Shown here one piece after another: positions 46,828 through 54,130 of a stretch of DNA of 64,000 nt. Position numbers and translations under genes: made by a program. The stretch is taken from assembly GCF_041431415.1 (NCBI RefSeq), contig NZ_CP107845.1:1612001-1676000 (forward strand), written 5' to 3'. Under the pieces are notes generated by a model. That model saw only the letters and a list, made by a program, of their open reading frames with translations. It was not told where the DNA came from and did not search any database. This DNA is from Streptomyces sp. NBC_00513. GTDB lineage: Bacteria; Actinomycetota; Actinomycetes; Streptomycetales; Streptomycetaceae. Numbering within the stretch: position 1 is the stretch's first letter; the number at the start of each line of letters is the position of its first letter.

Positions 46828-47155
46828 GGCGGACCTCCTGGGCGCGGCGGCGTGGCGGCGCGTGACGTGGCGTGGCGCGGGTTGGCCTGGTGTGCGACTC
46901 AAACGGATATGACGGTACGTCAGAAATCGTTTCGAGGAACAGAGTTGTGGCACTACGCGACAGGAAGGCACGTCCGGTCACCTGGGCCGGGAGGGGGATG
47001 CCGGCCACCGACCGCGCGCCGACAGGACGCCGACCGACCGCCGGCGGGGCGGCGAGTGGTCGGCGGCGGCGTCGGGGACGCCTCGGGGACACGTCGAACG
47101 GATGGCCGTGGGCGGGGCCCGGTTACCCATGGGCTGATCTCGCGTTTTGCCGTGC
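46828..47155. other. Divergent intergenic region with candidate TetR-type operator
   Basis: A 328-base gap upstream of the lipocalin-like gene (minus) and a small ORF (plus). TGACG-GTA-CGTCA (46910-46922), with 5-base arms, resembles a TetR-family half-site pair and sits about 85 bases from the gene start. A TetR gene is found at 48859-49545. No other gene visible. Confidence 0.4.
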
Positions 47156-47383
47156 ATGACCACGCTTGAGACGTCCACGCCGAGAACGGGTCGCAGGCGG
47201 CGGCCCACGCCTCACGGGTACGAAGAATCGGTTCCGCTGCGGAACCCCGACACACCCGTCTACAACACGCTCCTGGCCGGTTGGACCGCCGAGGGCCGGA
47301 CGGTGCCGGGGCGGCGCGATCCGGAGTGGTCACGGATCGCCTCGTCCCCGATCTGGCCCAGCGGCCCCCTGTACGGAGGCTGA
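47156..47383 (+). CDS. Small hypothetical protein
   Basis: A 75-residue basic protein (ATG 47156, MTTLETSTPRTGRRRRPTP) with a low-complexity N-terminus and an ordered-looking C-terminal part (VPLRNPDTPVYNTLLAGWTA). Codon use is gene-like. No domain is recognised. It lies alone between minus-strand genes. Confidence 0.5.
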   Translation: MTTLETSTPRTGRRRRPTPHGYEESVPLRNPDTPVYNTLLAGWTAEGRTVPGRRDPEWSRIASSPIWPSGPLYGG

Positions 47384-47538
47384 GCGGACGGGCCGAGGTA
47401 CCGCCGGGCCGGGCCGACACATCGCCGGGCCGGACCGGCCGTCCGATGAACCGGGCCGGACCGACCGGGCGTCGGCACGGGCCCGGATCGACCGGGCGAC
47501 GGTGGCGGCGGCCGGGCCGGCGCCCCGGCCCGGGCGCC

Positions 47539-48711
47539 TCAGCGGGTCTCGGGGCCCGCGAGGTGGCGGGCGATGACCATGCGCTGGATCTGGTTGGTGC
47601 CCTCCACGATCTGGAGCACCTTCGCCTCGCGCATGAGCCGCTCCACCGGGAAGTCCGCGGTGTACCCGTAGCCGCCGAGGACCTGCACGGCGTCCGTCGT
47701 GACGGCCATCGCGGCGTCCGTGCAGAACAGCTTGGCCATGGCGGCCTGGCGGGAGAAGGGCTTGCCGGCGTCCCTCAGGCGCGCGGCGGCGAGGTACAGC
47801 GCCCGGCCCGCCTCGATCTTGGTCGCCATGTCGGCCAGCATGAAGCGCAGCCCCTGGAAGTCCGCGATGGGGTGCCCGAACTGCTTGCGGTCCAGGGCGT
47901 AGACCAGGGCCTCGTCCAGGGCCGCCTGGGCGACGCCGATCGCGCAGGCGGCGATCCCGAGCCGGCCGGCGTCCAGGGCGGCCAGGGCGATGGTGAATCC
48001 CTGCCCCTCCTCGCCGATGCGCCGGGTGTCGGGGACGCGTACGCCGTCGAAGTGCAGCTGGGCGGTGGGCGAGCCCTTCATGCCCATCTTCTTCTCGGGG
48101 ACCGCCGCCGTCAGACCGGCCGCGTCGCCGGGGACGAGGAAGGCGGTGATGCCCTTGGGGCCGCTCACACCCGTGCGCGCGAGGACGGTGTAGAAGTCCG
48201 CGACCCCGCCGTGCGTGATCCACGCCTTGGTGCCGGTGATGACCCAGTCGTCGCCGTCGCGGACGGCCTTGGTGGTCAGTGAGGCGGCGTCGGAGCCGGC
48301 GGCCGGCTCCGAGAGACAGTAGGCGCCGAGCAGACCGCCGCCGAGCATCGCGGGGAGGTGGGCACCCTGCTGCTCCTTGGTGCCGTAGCCGGCGAGGCCG
48401 TGGCAGGCCAGGGAGTGCACGCTGACACCGAGGCCGACCGTCAGCCGGGCCGCGGCGAGCTCCTCCAGCACCTGGAGGTAGACCTCGTACGGCTGCTCGC
48501 CGCCGCCGAACTCGCCGGCGTACGGGAGCCCCAGCAGGCCGGCCTCCGACAGGAGGGTGAAGACCTCCCGGGGGAAGCGTCCGTCGTCCTCCTCCTCGGC
48601 GGCCCGGGGGCGGATCTCCCGCTGCGCGATCTCTCGTACGAGCGCGAGCAGATCACGGGACTCTTCGGTGGGCAGCTGTCGGTCCACCGGCTGCGGGGCG
48701 CGGTCGGTCAT
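47539..48711 (-). CDS. Acyl-CoA dehydrogenase
   Basis: FAD-dependent acyl-CoA dehydrogenase, 390 residues, ATG 48711 after GGGAGGAG. Motifs: AYCLSEPAAGSDAASL and WVITGTKAWITHGGVAD (FAD and substrate binding), and C-terminal VQVLGGYGYTADFPVERLMREAKVLQIVEGTNQIQRM (in pieces), where Glu in IVEGT is the catalytic base of short- and medium-chain enzymes. It follows a TetR gene on the same strand, a usual fatty-acid regulatory pairing. Confidence 0.93.
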   Translation of the reverse strand: MTDRAPQPVDRQLPTEESRDLLALVREIAQREIRPRAAEEEDDGRFPREVFTLLSEAGLLGLPYAGEFGGGEQPYEVYLQVLEELAAARLTVGLGVSVHSLACHGLAGYGTKEQQGAHLPAMLGGGLLGAYCLSEPAAGSDAASLTTKAVRDGDDWVITGTKAWITHGGVADFYTVLARTGVSGPKGITAFLVPGDAAGLTAAVPEKKMGMKGSPTAQLHFDGVRVPDTRRIGEEGQGFTIALAALDAGRLGIAACAIGVAQAALDEALVYALDRKQFGHPIADFQGLRFMLADMATKIEAGRALYLAAARLRDAGKPFSRQAAMAKLFCTDAAMAVTTDAVQVLGGYGYTADFPVERLMREAKVLQIVEGTNQIQRMVIARHLAGPETR

Positions 48712-48858
48712 GGCGGCGCTCTCCTCCCTGGTCGGGCACGGCGGCGACGCGTGAGGTGTGGGACGCGCCACCGGATCTCGGTGCTCTCACAGCCGATACT
48801 GCCCTCCCGGATCGCGGAAGGGCCTGTTCAGTGGCTGCGGCGGCTTGAGTATGCCCGA

Positions 48859-49545
48859 TCAGGGGCTTCCCGTCACCGGTGCATGATCATCGAGATTCTC
48901 CGGGACCTCGTGCGCGGGTGGAGCGGGGTGGTCGGGGGCGAACTCCTCGATCACCGTCAGGGTCGCGCGCAGCTGCCGCACGAGCAGCGCCGCGACCTCG
49001 GCCCGGCCGGGCTGCCCCTCGGCGCCGAGGGCGCCGATCCACTCCAGGGCGATCCCCTCGACCCCGGAGAGCCAGCCCACGAGCGCGAGCCGGGCGAGCG
49101 GGGACACCGTGCGGCGGCCGTACGCGGCCTCGGCGATGGTGGCGACGAGTTCCTCGCGGACCGCGTCGCGGATGGCGAGCACCTCGGCGTCGGAGCCGAC
49201 GCCGCCGGTGACGATGGTGCGGTAGGCGGCCCGGTGGTGTTCGGCGTAGTACAGGTAGCCGTCGATGGTGCGGCGGGCGCGTTCCGGGCCGGCGAGTTCG
49301 GTCTCCGCGGCCGCGCGGGCGACGAGTTCGGCGACGGACTCCTCGACGATGGCGAGGTAGTAGCCGCGCTTGCTCTTGAAGTAGTAGTAAATCAACCCCT
49401 TGGCGACACCGGCGTGTTGGGCGATGTCGTCCATGGAAAGCGCGTCGTACGAGGTGTCGGCGAACAACTTGCGCCCGATCGCCATGAGTTCGGCCCGACG
49501 GACCTGCGAACGGCCGGTCGCGCCGCGCTGTTGACTATTATTCAA
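48859..49545 (-). CDS. TetR-family transcriptional regulator
   Basis: A 228-residue repressor with an N-terminal TetR helix-turn-helix (SMDDIAQHAGVAKGLIYYYF, about 37-56) and a helical ligand domain. The start is TTG 49545, with AGGG about 7 bases upstream. It lies 147 bases before the acyl-CoA dehydrogenase gene and probably controls it. The C-terminal tail is His/Pro-rich and disordered. Confidence 0.9.
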   Translation of the reverse strand: MNNSQQRGATGRSQVRRAELMAIGRKLFADTSYDALSMDDIAQHAGVAKGLIYYYFKSKRGYYLAIVEESVAELVARAAAETELAGPERARRTIDGYLYYAEHHRAAYRTIVTGGVGSDAEVLAIRDAVREELVATIAEAAYGRRTVSPLARLALVGWLSGVEGIALEWIGALGAEGQPGRAEVAALLVRQLRATLTVIEEFAPDHPAPPAHEVPENLDDHAPVTGSP

Positions 49546-49643
49546 ATTCGGCCCTAGCCTCGAACTCCCACAGGATGCCCGCAGTATGGCAGACCTGTCT
49601 CATGCACTTCCCTGCGCACGGACGACGTACGGGAGGCACCTCC

Positions 49644-49775
49644 ATGAGCACGAACAGCGGCCGCGAGGGCCGGGTCGAGTGGAAGAGGACGGCGGCGGTC
49701 GCGCTGCCCGCGGTGATCGCGGTCGGGGCGATGGGCATCGCCATGGCACAGAGCGCGCTCGCCTCAAGGGCATGA
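49644..49775 (+). pseudogene. DUF6230 gene remnant
   Basis: The 43 codons after ATG 49644 (GGGAGG before it) read MSTNSGREGRVEWKRTAAVA and continue with the signal-type segment ending in AMAQSALA, which matches the start of Streptomyces DUF6230 secreted proteins. The frame then stops at TGA 49773, where a full gene would continue for about 150 codons. A deletion seems to have fused this start to the next gene fragment. Confidence 0.7.
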
Positions 49776-49829
49776 GGCTGAGCGTCGGCCTGAACGGCAG
49801 GCAGCGCTTCCAGGGGCGCGCCGACCCGC

Positions 49830-50262
49830 GGATCCGGGCACGGGGCAGTGGGCGCTGCGGCTCCCCCTGCCCGGGCCCCGGCGACGGCTGCGCGCCTGGC
49901 GGCGGACCCGGCCGTTCGGGGGCGGACTGCTGCTGGTGTCGGGTGGGATCGAGTTGCTGCTGGTCCCGCTCTCCCCGCTGACCGTGCTGGTCGGCCTGGG
50001 GCTCGGCGGGGTCGCGGCGATCGGGATCGGGGCGGCGCTGGTGGTGGCCGGGCTGTTCCTGTGGCTCCTGCCGCAGGCCAGGGCCTATGTGCCGATCCAC
50101 GCGCTGCTGCTCTCGGTGCTGTCGTTCAGGCGACGAACCTGGGCGGGTTCCTGGTGGGGATGCTGCTCGGCATCGCGGGCAGCGCGCCGGCCTTCGGCTG
50201 GACCCCGCTGCCGGAGACGAAGGAGGAGCCAGAGGAGTCCGCGGACGGGGAGGGGGCGACGG
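49830..50262 (+). pseudogene. DUF6114 membrane protein, frameshifted
   Basis: The DUF6114 pattern is spread over two frames. Up to about 50127 one frame reads RAWRRTRPFGGGLLLVSGG and a membrane helix series (IELLLVPLSPLTVLVGLG). After that the +2 frame reads QATNLGGFLVGMLLGIAGSA and AFGWTPLPETK. A single missing base near 50127 explains the shift. No start codon is found for the first part; it appears lost with the DUF6230 end. A sequencing error is possible for the shift, but not for the missing start. Confidence 0.68.
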
Positions 50263-50580
50263 ATCGACGGACCGCGCAAGGTGCTGGCGCTGAGGATGGC
50301 GGCGGCCTAGTTGTACGACTACCGGCTGCGCACCCGGGACGGCGGGGAGGAGTACGGTCCGGCGGCCCGGTCCCTGACCCTGCGGGGCGACGTCACCTTG
50401 TACCTGACCCGGTTCAGCGGCTGTATCGAGGGGCTGCTGTGCGTCGCGTTCAGCCCGGAGGGGTTGCCCGCTCCCCCGGTGATCCCGCCGTTCGTCCTCA
50501 TGACGCGGGTGAGCGCCGAACAGGCGCTGGTCACCTCGGACGTGATCGTCACCGACGGGCTGCGGCTGGACTCCTCGTGA
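50263..50580 (+). pseudogene. C-terminal fragment of a secreted protein, interrupted by a stop
   Basis: In the frame starting at 50263 the sequence reads IDGPRKVLALRMAAA, a TAG at 50308-50310, then LYDYRLRTRDGGEEYGPAAR and on to GDVTLYLTRFSGCIEGLLC. The two sides of the stop look like one continuous domain, so the TAG is probably a nonsense mutation. The N-terminal part is missing. The 89 codons after the stop could be translated from TTG 50311, but I consider it a broken gene. Resembles, from memory, a secreted protein that often follows DUF6114. Confidence 0.6.
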
Positions 50581-50619
50581 TCCGTCGGGCGGCGCCGTTC
50601 CGCGCACCGCCGAGGCCCG

Positions 50620-50772
50620 CTAGAGCCAGCCGACCTGGGTGACGAACATGGCGATGACGACCACCAGGGTCCAGCCGAGCACGTGCTCCAGCAGGCCGGA
50701 GCCGTCCTTGGGGCCACCGGTGCGGGCGAGGCTGCGGGCGCGGTCGGTCGGGGCTGCGGCATGTGTGGTCAT
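50620..50772 (-). CDS. Small single-helix membrane protein
   Basis: A 50-codon ORF, ATG 50772 (MTTHAAAPTDRARSLARTGG), with one C-terminal hydrophobic helix (HVLGWTLVVVIAMFVTQVGW) and TAG at 50620. Third positions are strongly G/C. It lies downstream of the SPW-repeat gene on the same strand, separated by a strong terminator at 50841-50873. Function unknown. Confidence 0.6.
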   Translation of the reverse strand: MTTHAAAPTDRARSLARTGGPKDGSGLLEHVLGWTLVVVIAMFVTQVGWL

Positions 50773-50840
50773 GCCGTCCAATGTGGCAGCATTCGCGGCT
50801 CTCGCGGTAGGGACGAGAGACGAGCGTCACGGGTGGCACA

Positions 50841-50873
50841 CGTCACGCCCGCCGGGGTCCGGCGGGCGTGACG
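50841..50873. terminator. Strong hairpin terminator after the SPW-repeat gene
   Basis: A perfect inverted repeat with 15-base arms (50841-50855 and 50859-50873) and a 3-base loop lies just past the SPW gene stop (50895). Between it and the stop is a simple pentamer repeat, about 4.5 copies of GGTGC (50873-50895). Confidence 0.8.
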
Positions 50874-50894
50874 GTGCGGTGCGGTGCGGTGCGG

Positions 50895-51323
50895 TCAGCC
50901 GGCGCGGCGGTCCCGACCGGCCATGCCCGCCATGGCCAGTGCCAGCAGCAGGGCGACGGCGCCGGCGATGACGTTGCTCAGCACGGTGCGGGTCGTGGAG
51001 ACGTCTCCCGCGATGACCCACGGGGCGACGATCGTCCAGGCCGCGATGACGACGGCGGTCCACGCCATCGCGTGCGTGCGCTCGTAGGCGGACCCCAGGC
51101 CGCCCATGCACAGGCAGTACGCCAGTCCGGCGATCAGGTTGTTGACCGCCAGCGAGCCGAAGCCGCTGAACCCGGCGATCCACGGCGATGCCGCGATGTA
51201 GAGACCGGTGATCAGGGCCATCGCCTCGACCGCCTGCGCGCGGGGCGTACTGGTGACCTGCTCGAAGCGCGTGCGCATCTCGGCGAGGTCGGGGTGTTGT
51301 TCGATGTTCGGGTGGGTGGTCAT
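50895..51323 (-). CDS. SPW-repeat membrane protein
   Basis: A 142-residue membrane protein with two SPW repeats: ASPWIAGFSGFGSLAVNNLI (about 44-64) and the variant VAPWVIAGDVSTTRTVLSNV (about 98-118). Four hydrophobic helices are expected. Members of this family are common in actinobacteria and of unknown function. ATG 51323. Upstream lie a candidate promoter and a four-copy tandem repeat. Confidence 0.88.
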   Translation of the reverse strand: MTTHPNIEQHPDLAEMRTRFEQVTSTPRAQAVEAMALITGLYIAASPWIAGFSGFGSLAVNNLIAGLAYCLCMGGLGSAYERTHAMAWTAVVIAAWTIVAPWVIAGDVSTTRTVLSNVIAGAVALLLALAMAGMAGRDRRAG

Positions 51324-51365
51324 GGCGGGCCGCCTCCTGTTGAAGCTGAATCTGCCCTGTGCCTA

Positions 51366-51413
51366 CACACGTTGTGTGCCCTTTATGTTCCACTTACAAC
51401 CCATTCGGGTCAA
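51366..51413 (-). promoter_or_regulatory. Candidate promoter and palindrome of the SPW gene
   Basis: On the minus strand TTGACC (reverse complement at 51408-51413) could be a -35; the -10 is unclear (AACATA lies about 17 bases on). A palindrome CACAC-GTT-GTGTG (51366-51378) lies just downstream, about 45 bases before the ATG, in an operator-like position. Confidence 0.35.
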
Positions 51414-51440
51414 CGGAAACGGGCGCGGACTTTTTCGTAC

Positions 51441-51520
51441 TTCCCACAAGCGGTGCGCACGTCCCACAAGCGGTGCGCGCGTCCGACGAGCGGTGCGCAC
51501 GTCCTGCGAGCGGCCCGCCG
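51441..51520. repeat. Four tandem 20-bp repeats
   Basis: Units at 51441-51460, 51461-51480, 51481-51500 and 51501-51520 share the pattern GTCCCACAAGCGGTGCGCAC; the first two differ at two positions, the last is the most diverged. The period is exactly 20, about two helical turns and not a multiple of three, which argues against coding. On the minus strand the array ends 28 bases upstream of the candidate -35 of the SPW gene. Confidence 0.8.
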
Positions 51521-51526
51521 ACCCCG

Positions 51527-52930
51527 TCAGAGCACCCCCACCGTCCGCAGTGCCCGGATCGCGGCCGCCGACGGGCGGGCGGGGACGTACAGGTAACAGA
51601 TGCCGCCGGTGCCCGAGACCGCCTTGCCCGCGGCGTTGCGGCGCTTGGTGCGGAGCCAGATGGTCTCCCACTCCTTGCGCCGGTAGACGCGGCGGACGGA
51701 GGGGTTGTCCGCCGAGTTCGGGTCGTTGGCGATCACGTCACCGGCGGCCGTGAAGCCGATGACGGTCATCAGGTGGCCCGCCGTGCCGTAGCCGGCGCCG
51801 GTCAGTTCCTCGGCACGGAATGACTGCGAGGTGATGGCGGGGATCCCGGCGCGGACCAGGACCTCCAGGTCGGCGAGGGACGTCAGCCGGGTGACGACCC
51901 CGGCCATGTCCGGGTACGTGGCGGCGTAGGCGGCGTTGAAGGGCCAGTTGCCGCAGCCCTTGTACGCCGCGTCGTACGTGGAGCGGGCGGCGTGGCAGAC
52001 CTGCGGGTCGGAGTACCCCTTGCGGACCCAGCCCAGGGCCGCCGGAGTTGCCCTGCGCCCCCAGAACTCGATGATCATCTGGGAGGAGGTGGGGCTGCAC
52101 CAGGCCTCGCCGCCGTTGTCGTACTCGGGGTACCGGCCGATGTGGACCTCCTGCGAGTACCTCGGGACCTTCAGTTCGTGGGCCGAGCCCGACGGGGTGG
52201 AGGCGGGGACGGTGAAGCGGTCCGGGACGTCGGAGACCATCGCCCCGGCCAGCCAGACCGTCGGCCCGTGCTCGGCTCCGGGCTTGCGGTGGAGGGTCAG
52301 GCGCAGTTGCCAGTCGCGCAGGCGCAGGCCGGCGGCCTTGGCGGGTCCGTCGAGGGCCAGCGTGTCGGTCCACACCGTGCTGCGCCCGTCGCTCTGGCCG
52401 TCGACCGAGGTGCGCCGGATGTCGCCGTCGCCGGAGGCCCAACGGCCCATGACGTACCACGGGGTGGCGTGGCCGTCGGTGTACGTGCCGCGCAGCTCGA
52501 TCCGGATCCAGGTGCCGGCCGGGGTGCGGGCGTTCCAGGACGCGATGGCCTCGGTGGCGGGAACGGTCGAGCGGTGCACCGGCGAGGTCCAGGAGGCGTA
52601 CTCCCAGGTGGCCTTCCGCGCGGTGTGCGGGTCGGTGTACTCGGTCCGGCCGGCCGGGGTCCTCATCTCCAGTCCGGGTCGGGCGCCGCCGACCGCCGTG
52701 GTGCCCTGGTGGGTGCCGGCCGACCAGTGCGCGTGGGAGTACCAGAAGCGGTTGTCGACCCTCCGGCCCGTGGCGGCCTCGGCGGACGCGTCGGCGCCCG
52801 GGGCAGAGGGGGTCTTCGCTCCGCTCCGCGACGCGCCGGCGGCCGAGGCCGCCCCGCCGGGAACGGTGGCCGCGGCGGCGGCCGCGAGGGCGACGGCGAG
52901 CAGGGCCCTGCGTGGGGTGGGTGCGGTCAT
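51527..52930 (-). CDS. Secreted C39-family cysteine peptidase
   Basis: A 467-residue exported protein. A signal peptide (TPRRALLAVALAAAAAATVP) ends near an Ala-rich AxA site at about residue 30. The middle (about 60-250) is beta-rich and may bind carbohydrate or peptide. The C-terminal papain-like C39 domain (peptidase_C39_2) has Cys in GGEAWCSPTSS, His in AGHLMTVIGF and Asp in IANDPN. ATG 52930 (MTAPTPRR); the longer frame has no start signal. The substrate is unknown. Confidence 0.85.
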   Translation of the reverse strand: MTAPTPRRALLAVALAAAAAATVPGGAASAAGASRSGAKTPSAPGADASAEAATGRRVDNRFWYSHAHWSAGTHQGTTAVGGARPGLEMRTPAGRTEYTDPHTARKATWEYASWTSPVHRSTVPATEAIASWNARTPAGTWIRIELRGTYTDGHATPWYVMGRWASGDGDIRRTSVDGQSDGRSTVWTDTLALDGPAKAAGLRLRDWQLRLTLHRKPGAEHGPTVWLAGAMVSDVPDRFTVPASTPSGSAHELKVPRYSQEVHIGRYPEYDNGGEAWCSPTSSQMIIEFWGRRATPAALGWVRKGYSDPQVCHAARSTYDAAYKGCGNWPFNAAYAATYPDMAGVVTRLTSLADLEVLVRAGIPAITSQSFRAEELTGAGYGTAGHLMTVIGFTAAGDVIANDPNSADNPSVRRVYRRKEWETIWLRTKRRNAAGKAVSGTGGICYLYVPARPSAAAIRALRTVGVL

Positions 52931-53086
52931 CGGTGGTGGCCCCCATGGGTCGGTGCGGTGGCTCGGCTGGTCCACCCTTCCAGTTCCCGGCTGCCGGGCG
53001 GCGAAGCCACGGGCCCCGTGTCGGCCCTGCCACTCGGCCGGTCCCGCGGGGCGGACTCCCCCGCCGCCACGGCCTAGGCTGGCCGG

Positions 53087-53785
53087 GTGGAACCGCACCC
53101 GTCACACCCGTCACCCGACCCCCGGTCGGCCGTCGAACCCCTCGGGCCCGCCCGGGCGGGCGGTTGCCTGGGGCGGCTCGCGCGGGAGCTGGCCTCCCTG
53201 CCCCCCTCGCTCGGTCCGGTACGGCTGATCGGCATCGACGGGCACGCCGGCTCCGGGAAGAGCACCTTCGCGGAACGGCTCGCCGAGGCCCTGGGCGGGG
53301 CGCCGGTGATGCACCTGGACGACGTGGCCACCCACGAGGAACTGTTCGCGTGGGACGGGCGACTCGGTGCCCAGGTGCTGGAGCCGCTCCGCACCGGCCG
53401 GCCCGCGCTCTGGACGCCGTACGACTGGGTGGAGCGCCGGTTCGGCCCCGCGCGGGAGCTGGAGCCGGCCCCGGTGCTGCTCGTCGAGGGGGTCGGGGCC
53501 GGGCGGCGGACGCTCCGTCCGTGGCTGGCGGGACTGCTGTGGATGGAGACACCGCGCGCGAAGTCCTGGGGGCGCGGGCGAAACCGGGACGGGCGCGAAC
53601 TCTCCGACTTCTGGGACGGATGGGAGCGCGCGGAGCTCGCGCACTTCGCGGACGACCCTTCGCGCCCCTACGCCGACACCCTGGTACGCCAGAGCGGTAC
53701 GGGATACGAGTGGACTTCCGGGGCCGGTGCGACAGCGGGAACCACCTCTTCCGTCACGGAAGGTGACGGGCTCCCCCGCGCCTGA
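53087..53785 (+). CDS. Uridine-kinase-like P-loop protein
   Basis: A 232-residue P-loop NTPase with Walker A GHAGSGKST (52-60), and later VMHLDDVATHEELFAWD and PVLLVEGVGA, the layout of uridine kinase / (d)NMP kinases. The C-terminus after FADDPSRPYADTLV is low-complexity. GTG 53087 (MEPHPSHPSP). The nucleoside substrate cannot be assigned. Confidence 0.82.
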   Translation: MEPHPSHPSPDPRSAVEPLGPARAGGCLGRLARELASLPPSLGPVRLIGIDGHAGSGKSTFAERLAEALGGAPVMHLDDVATHEELFAWDGRLGAQVLEPLRTGRPALWTPYDWVERRFGPARELEPAPVLLVEGVGAGRRTLRPWLAGLLWMETPRAKSWGRGRNRDGRELSDFWDGWERAELAHFADDPSRPYADTLVRQSGTGYEWTSGAGATAGTTSSVTEGDGLPRA

Positions 53786-53827
53786 GCGGGTCCGGAAATC
53801 CGTCCGCACCGGCCCTCACCGACCGGC

Positions 53828-53857
53828 TTGACCTGGCGCCCGCGGCGGCCTTACGTT
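53828..53857 (+). promoter_or_regulatory. HrdB-type promoter upstream of AAA ATPase gene
   Basis: TTGACC (53828-53833), 18 bases, then TACGTT (53852-53857) is a good vegetative promoter. Transcription would begin near 53864, about 267 bases before the AAA ATPase start, leaving a long leader. Confidence 0.55.
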
Positions 53858-53863
53858 CTGAAT

Positions 53864-53930
53864 GCCCGGTCCGCGAGGACCGCGGCGGACGTCAAGCCCC
53901 CGGTTGTTCCCCCGTGACCGGGGGCTTCGT
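53864..53930 (+). ncRNA. Candidate short RNA or attenuator leader
   Basis: Just after the promoter, a small hairpin (GGTCC, loop GCGA, GGACC) is followed by a terminator-like stem with 9-base perfect arms (53896-53904 and 53917-53925) and TTCGTT. Either a ~65-base RNA ends here, or the stem attenuates transcription into the AAA ATPase gene. Confidence 0.35.
53896..53925. terminator. Terminator-like hairpin in the leader
   Basis: Perfect 9-base arms (53896-53904 and 53917-53925) around a 12-base loop, followed by TTCGTT. It may end the kinase-like gene transcript (stop 53785), a short RNA, or act as an attenuator. The remaining bases to 54130 show no gene. Confidence 0.5.
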
Positions 53931-54130
53931 TCCGCCCTCTGCGGGGCCCACCGCACCCGGACCTTCACCCTGTGTCACGACAGGAGCCGGAAACGCGCCC
54001 CCGACGCACACCCCCCGCACCCTGGGTAAGGTGCGTGACCGCAGGTACGATGCAGCCCTGATTTCATCTGGCGCGGTAGGCAACTCGCGGGACTGACGCG
54101 GGGGTTGCCGCGTACCACGGGGGCAGGCTT

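Noticed and set aside
50873..50895. GGTGC pentamer repeat as a regulatory element
   Set aside because: A short simple repeat of about 4.5 copies between a stop codon and a terminator; likely replication slippage.
51441..51520. CRISPR array
   Set aside because: The 20-bp units are directly abutting, without spacers, and no cas gene is present.
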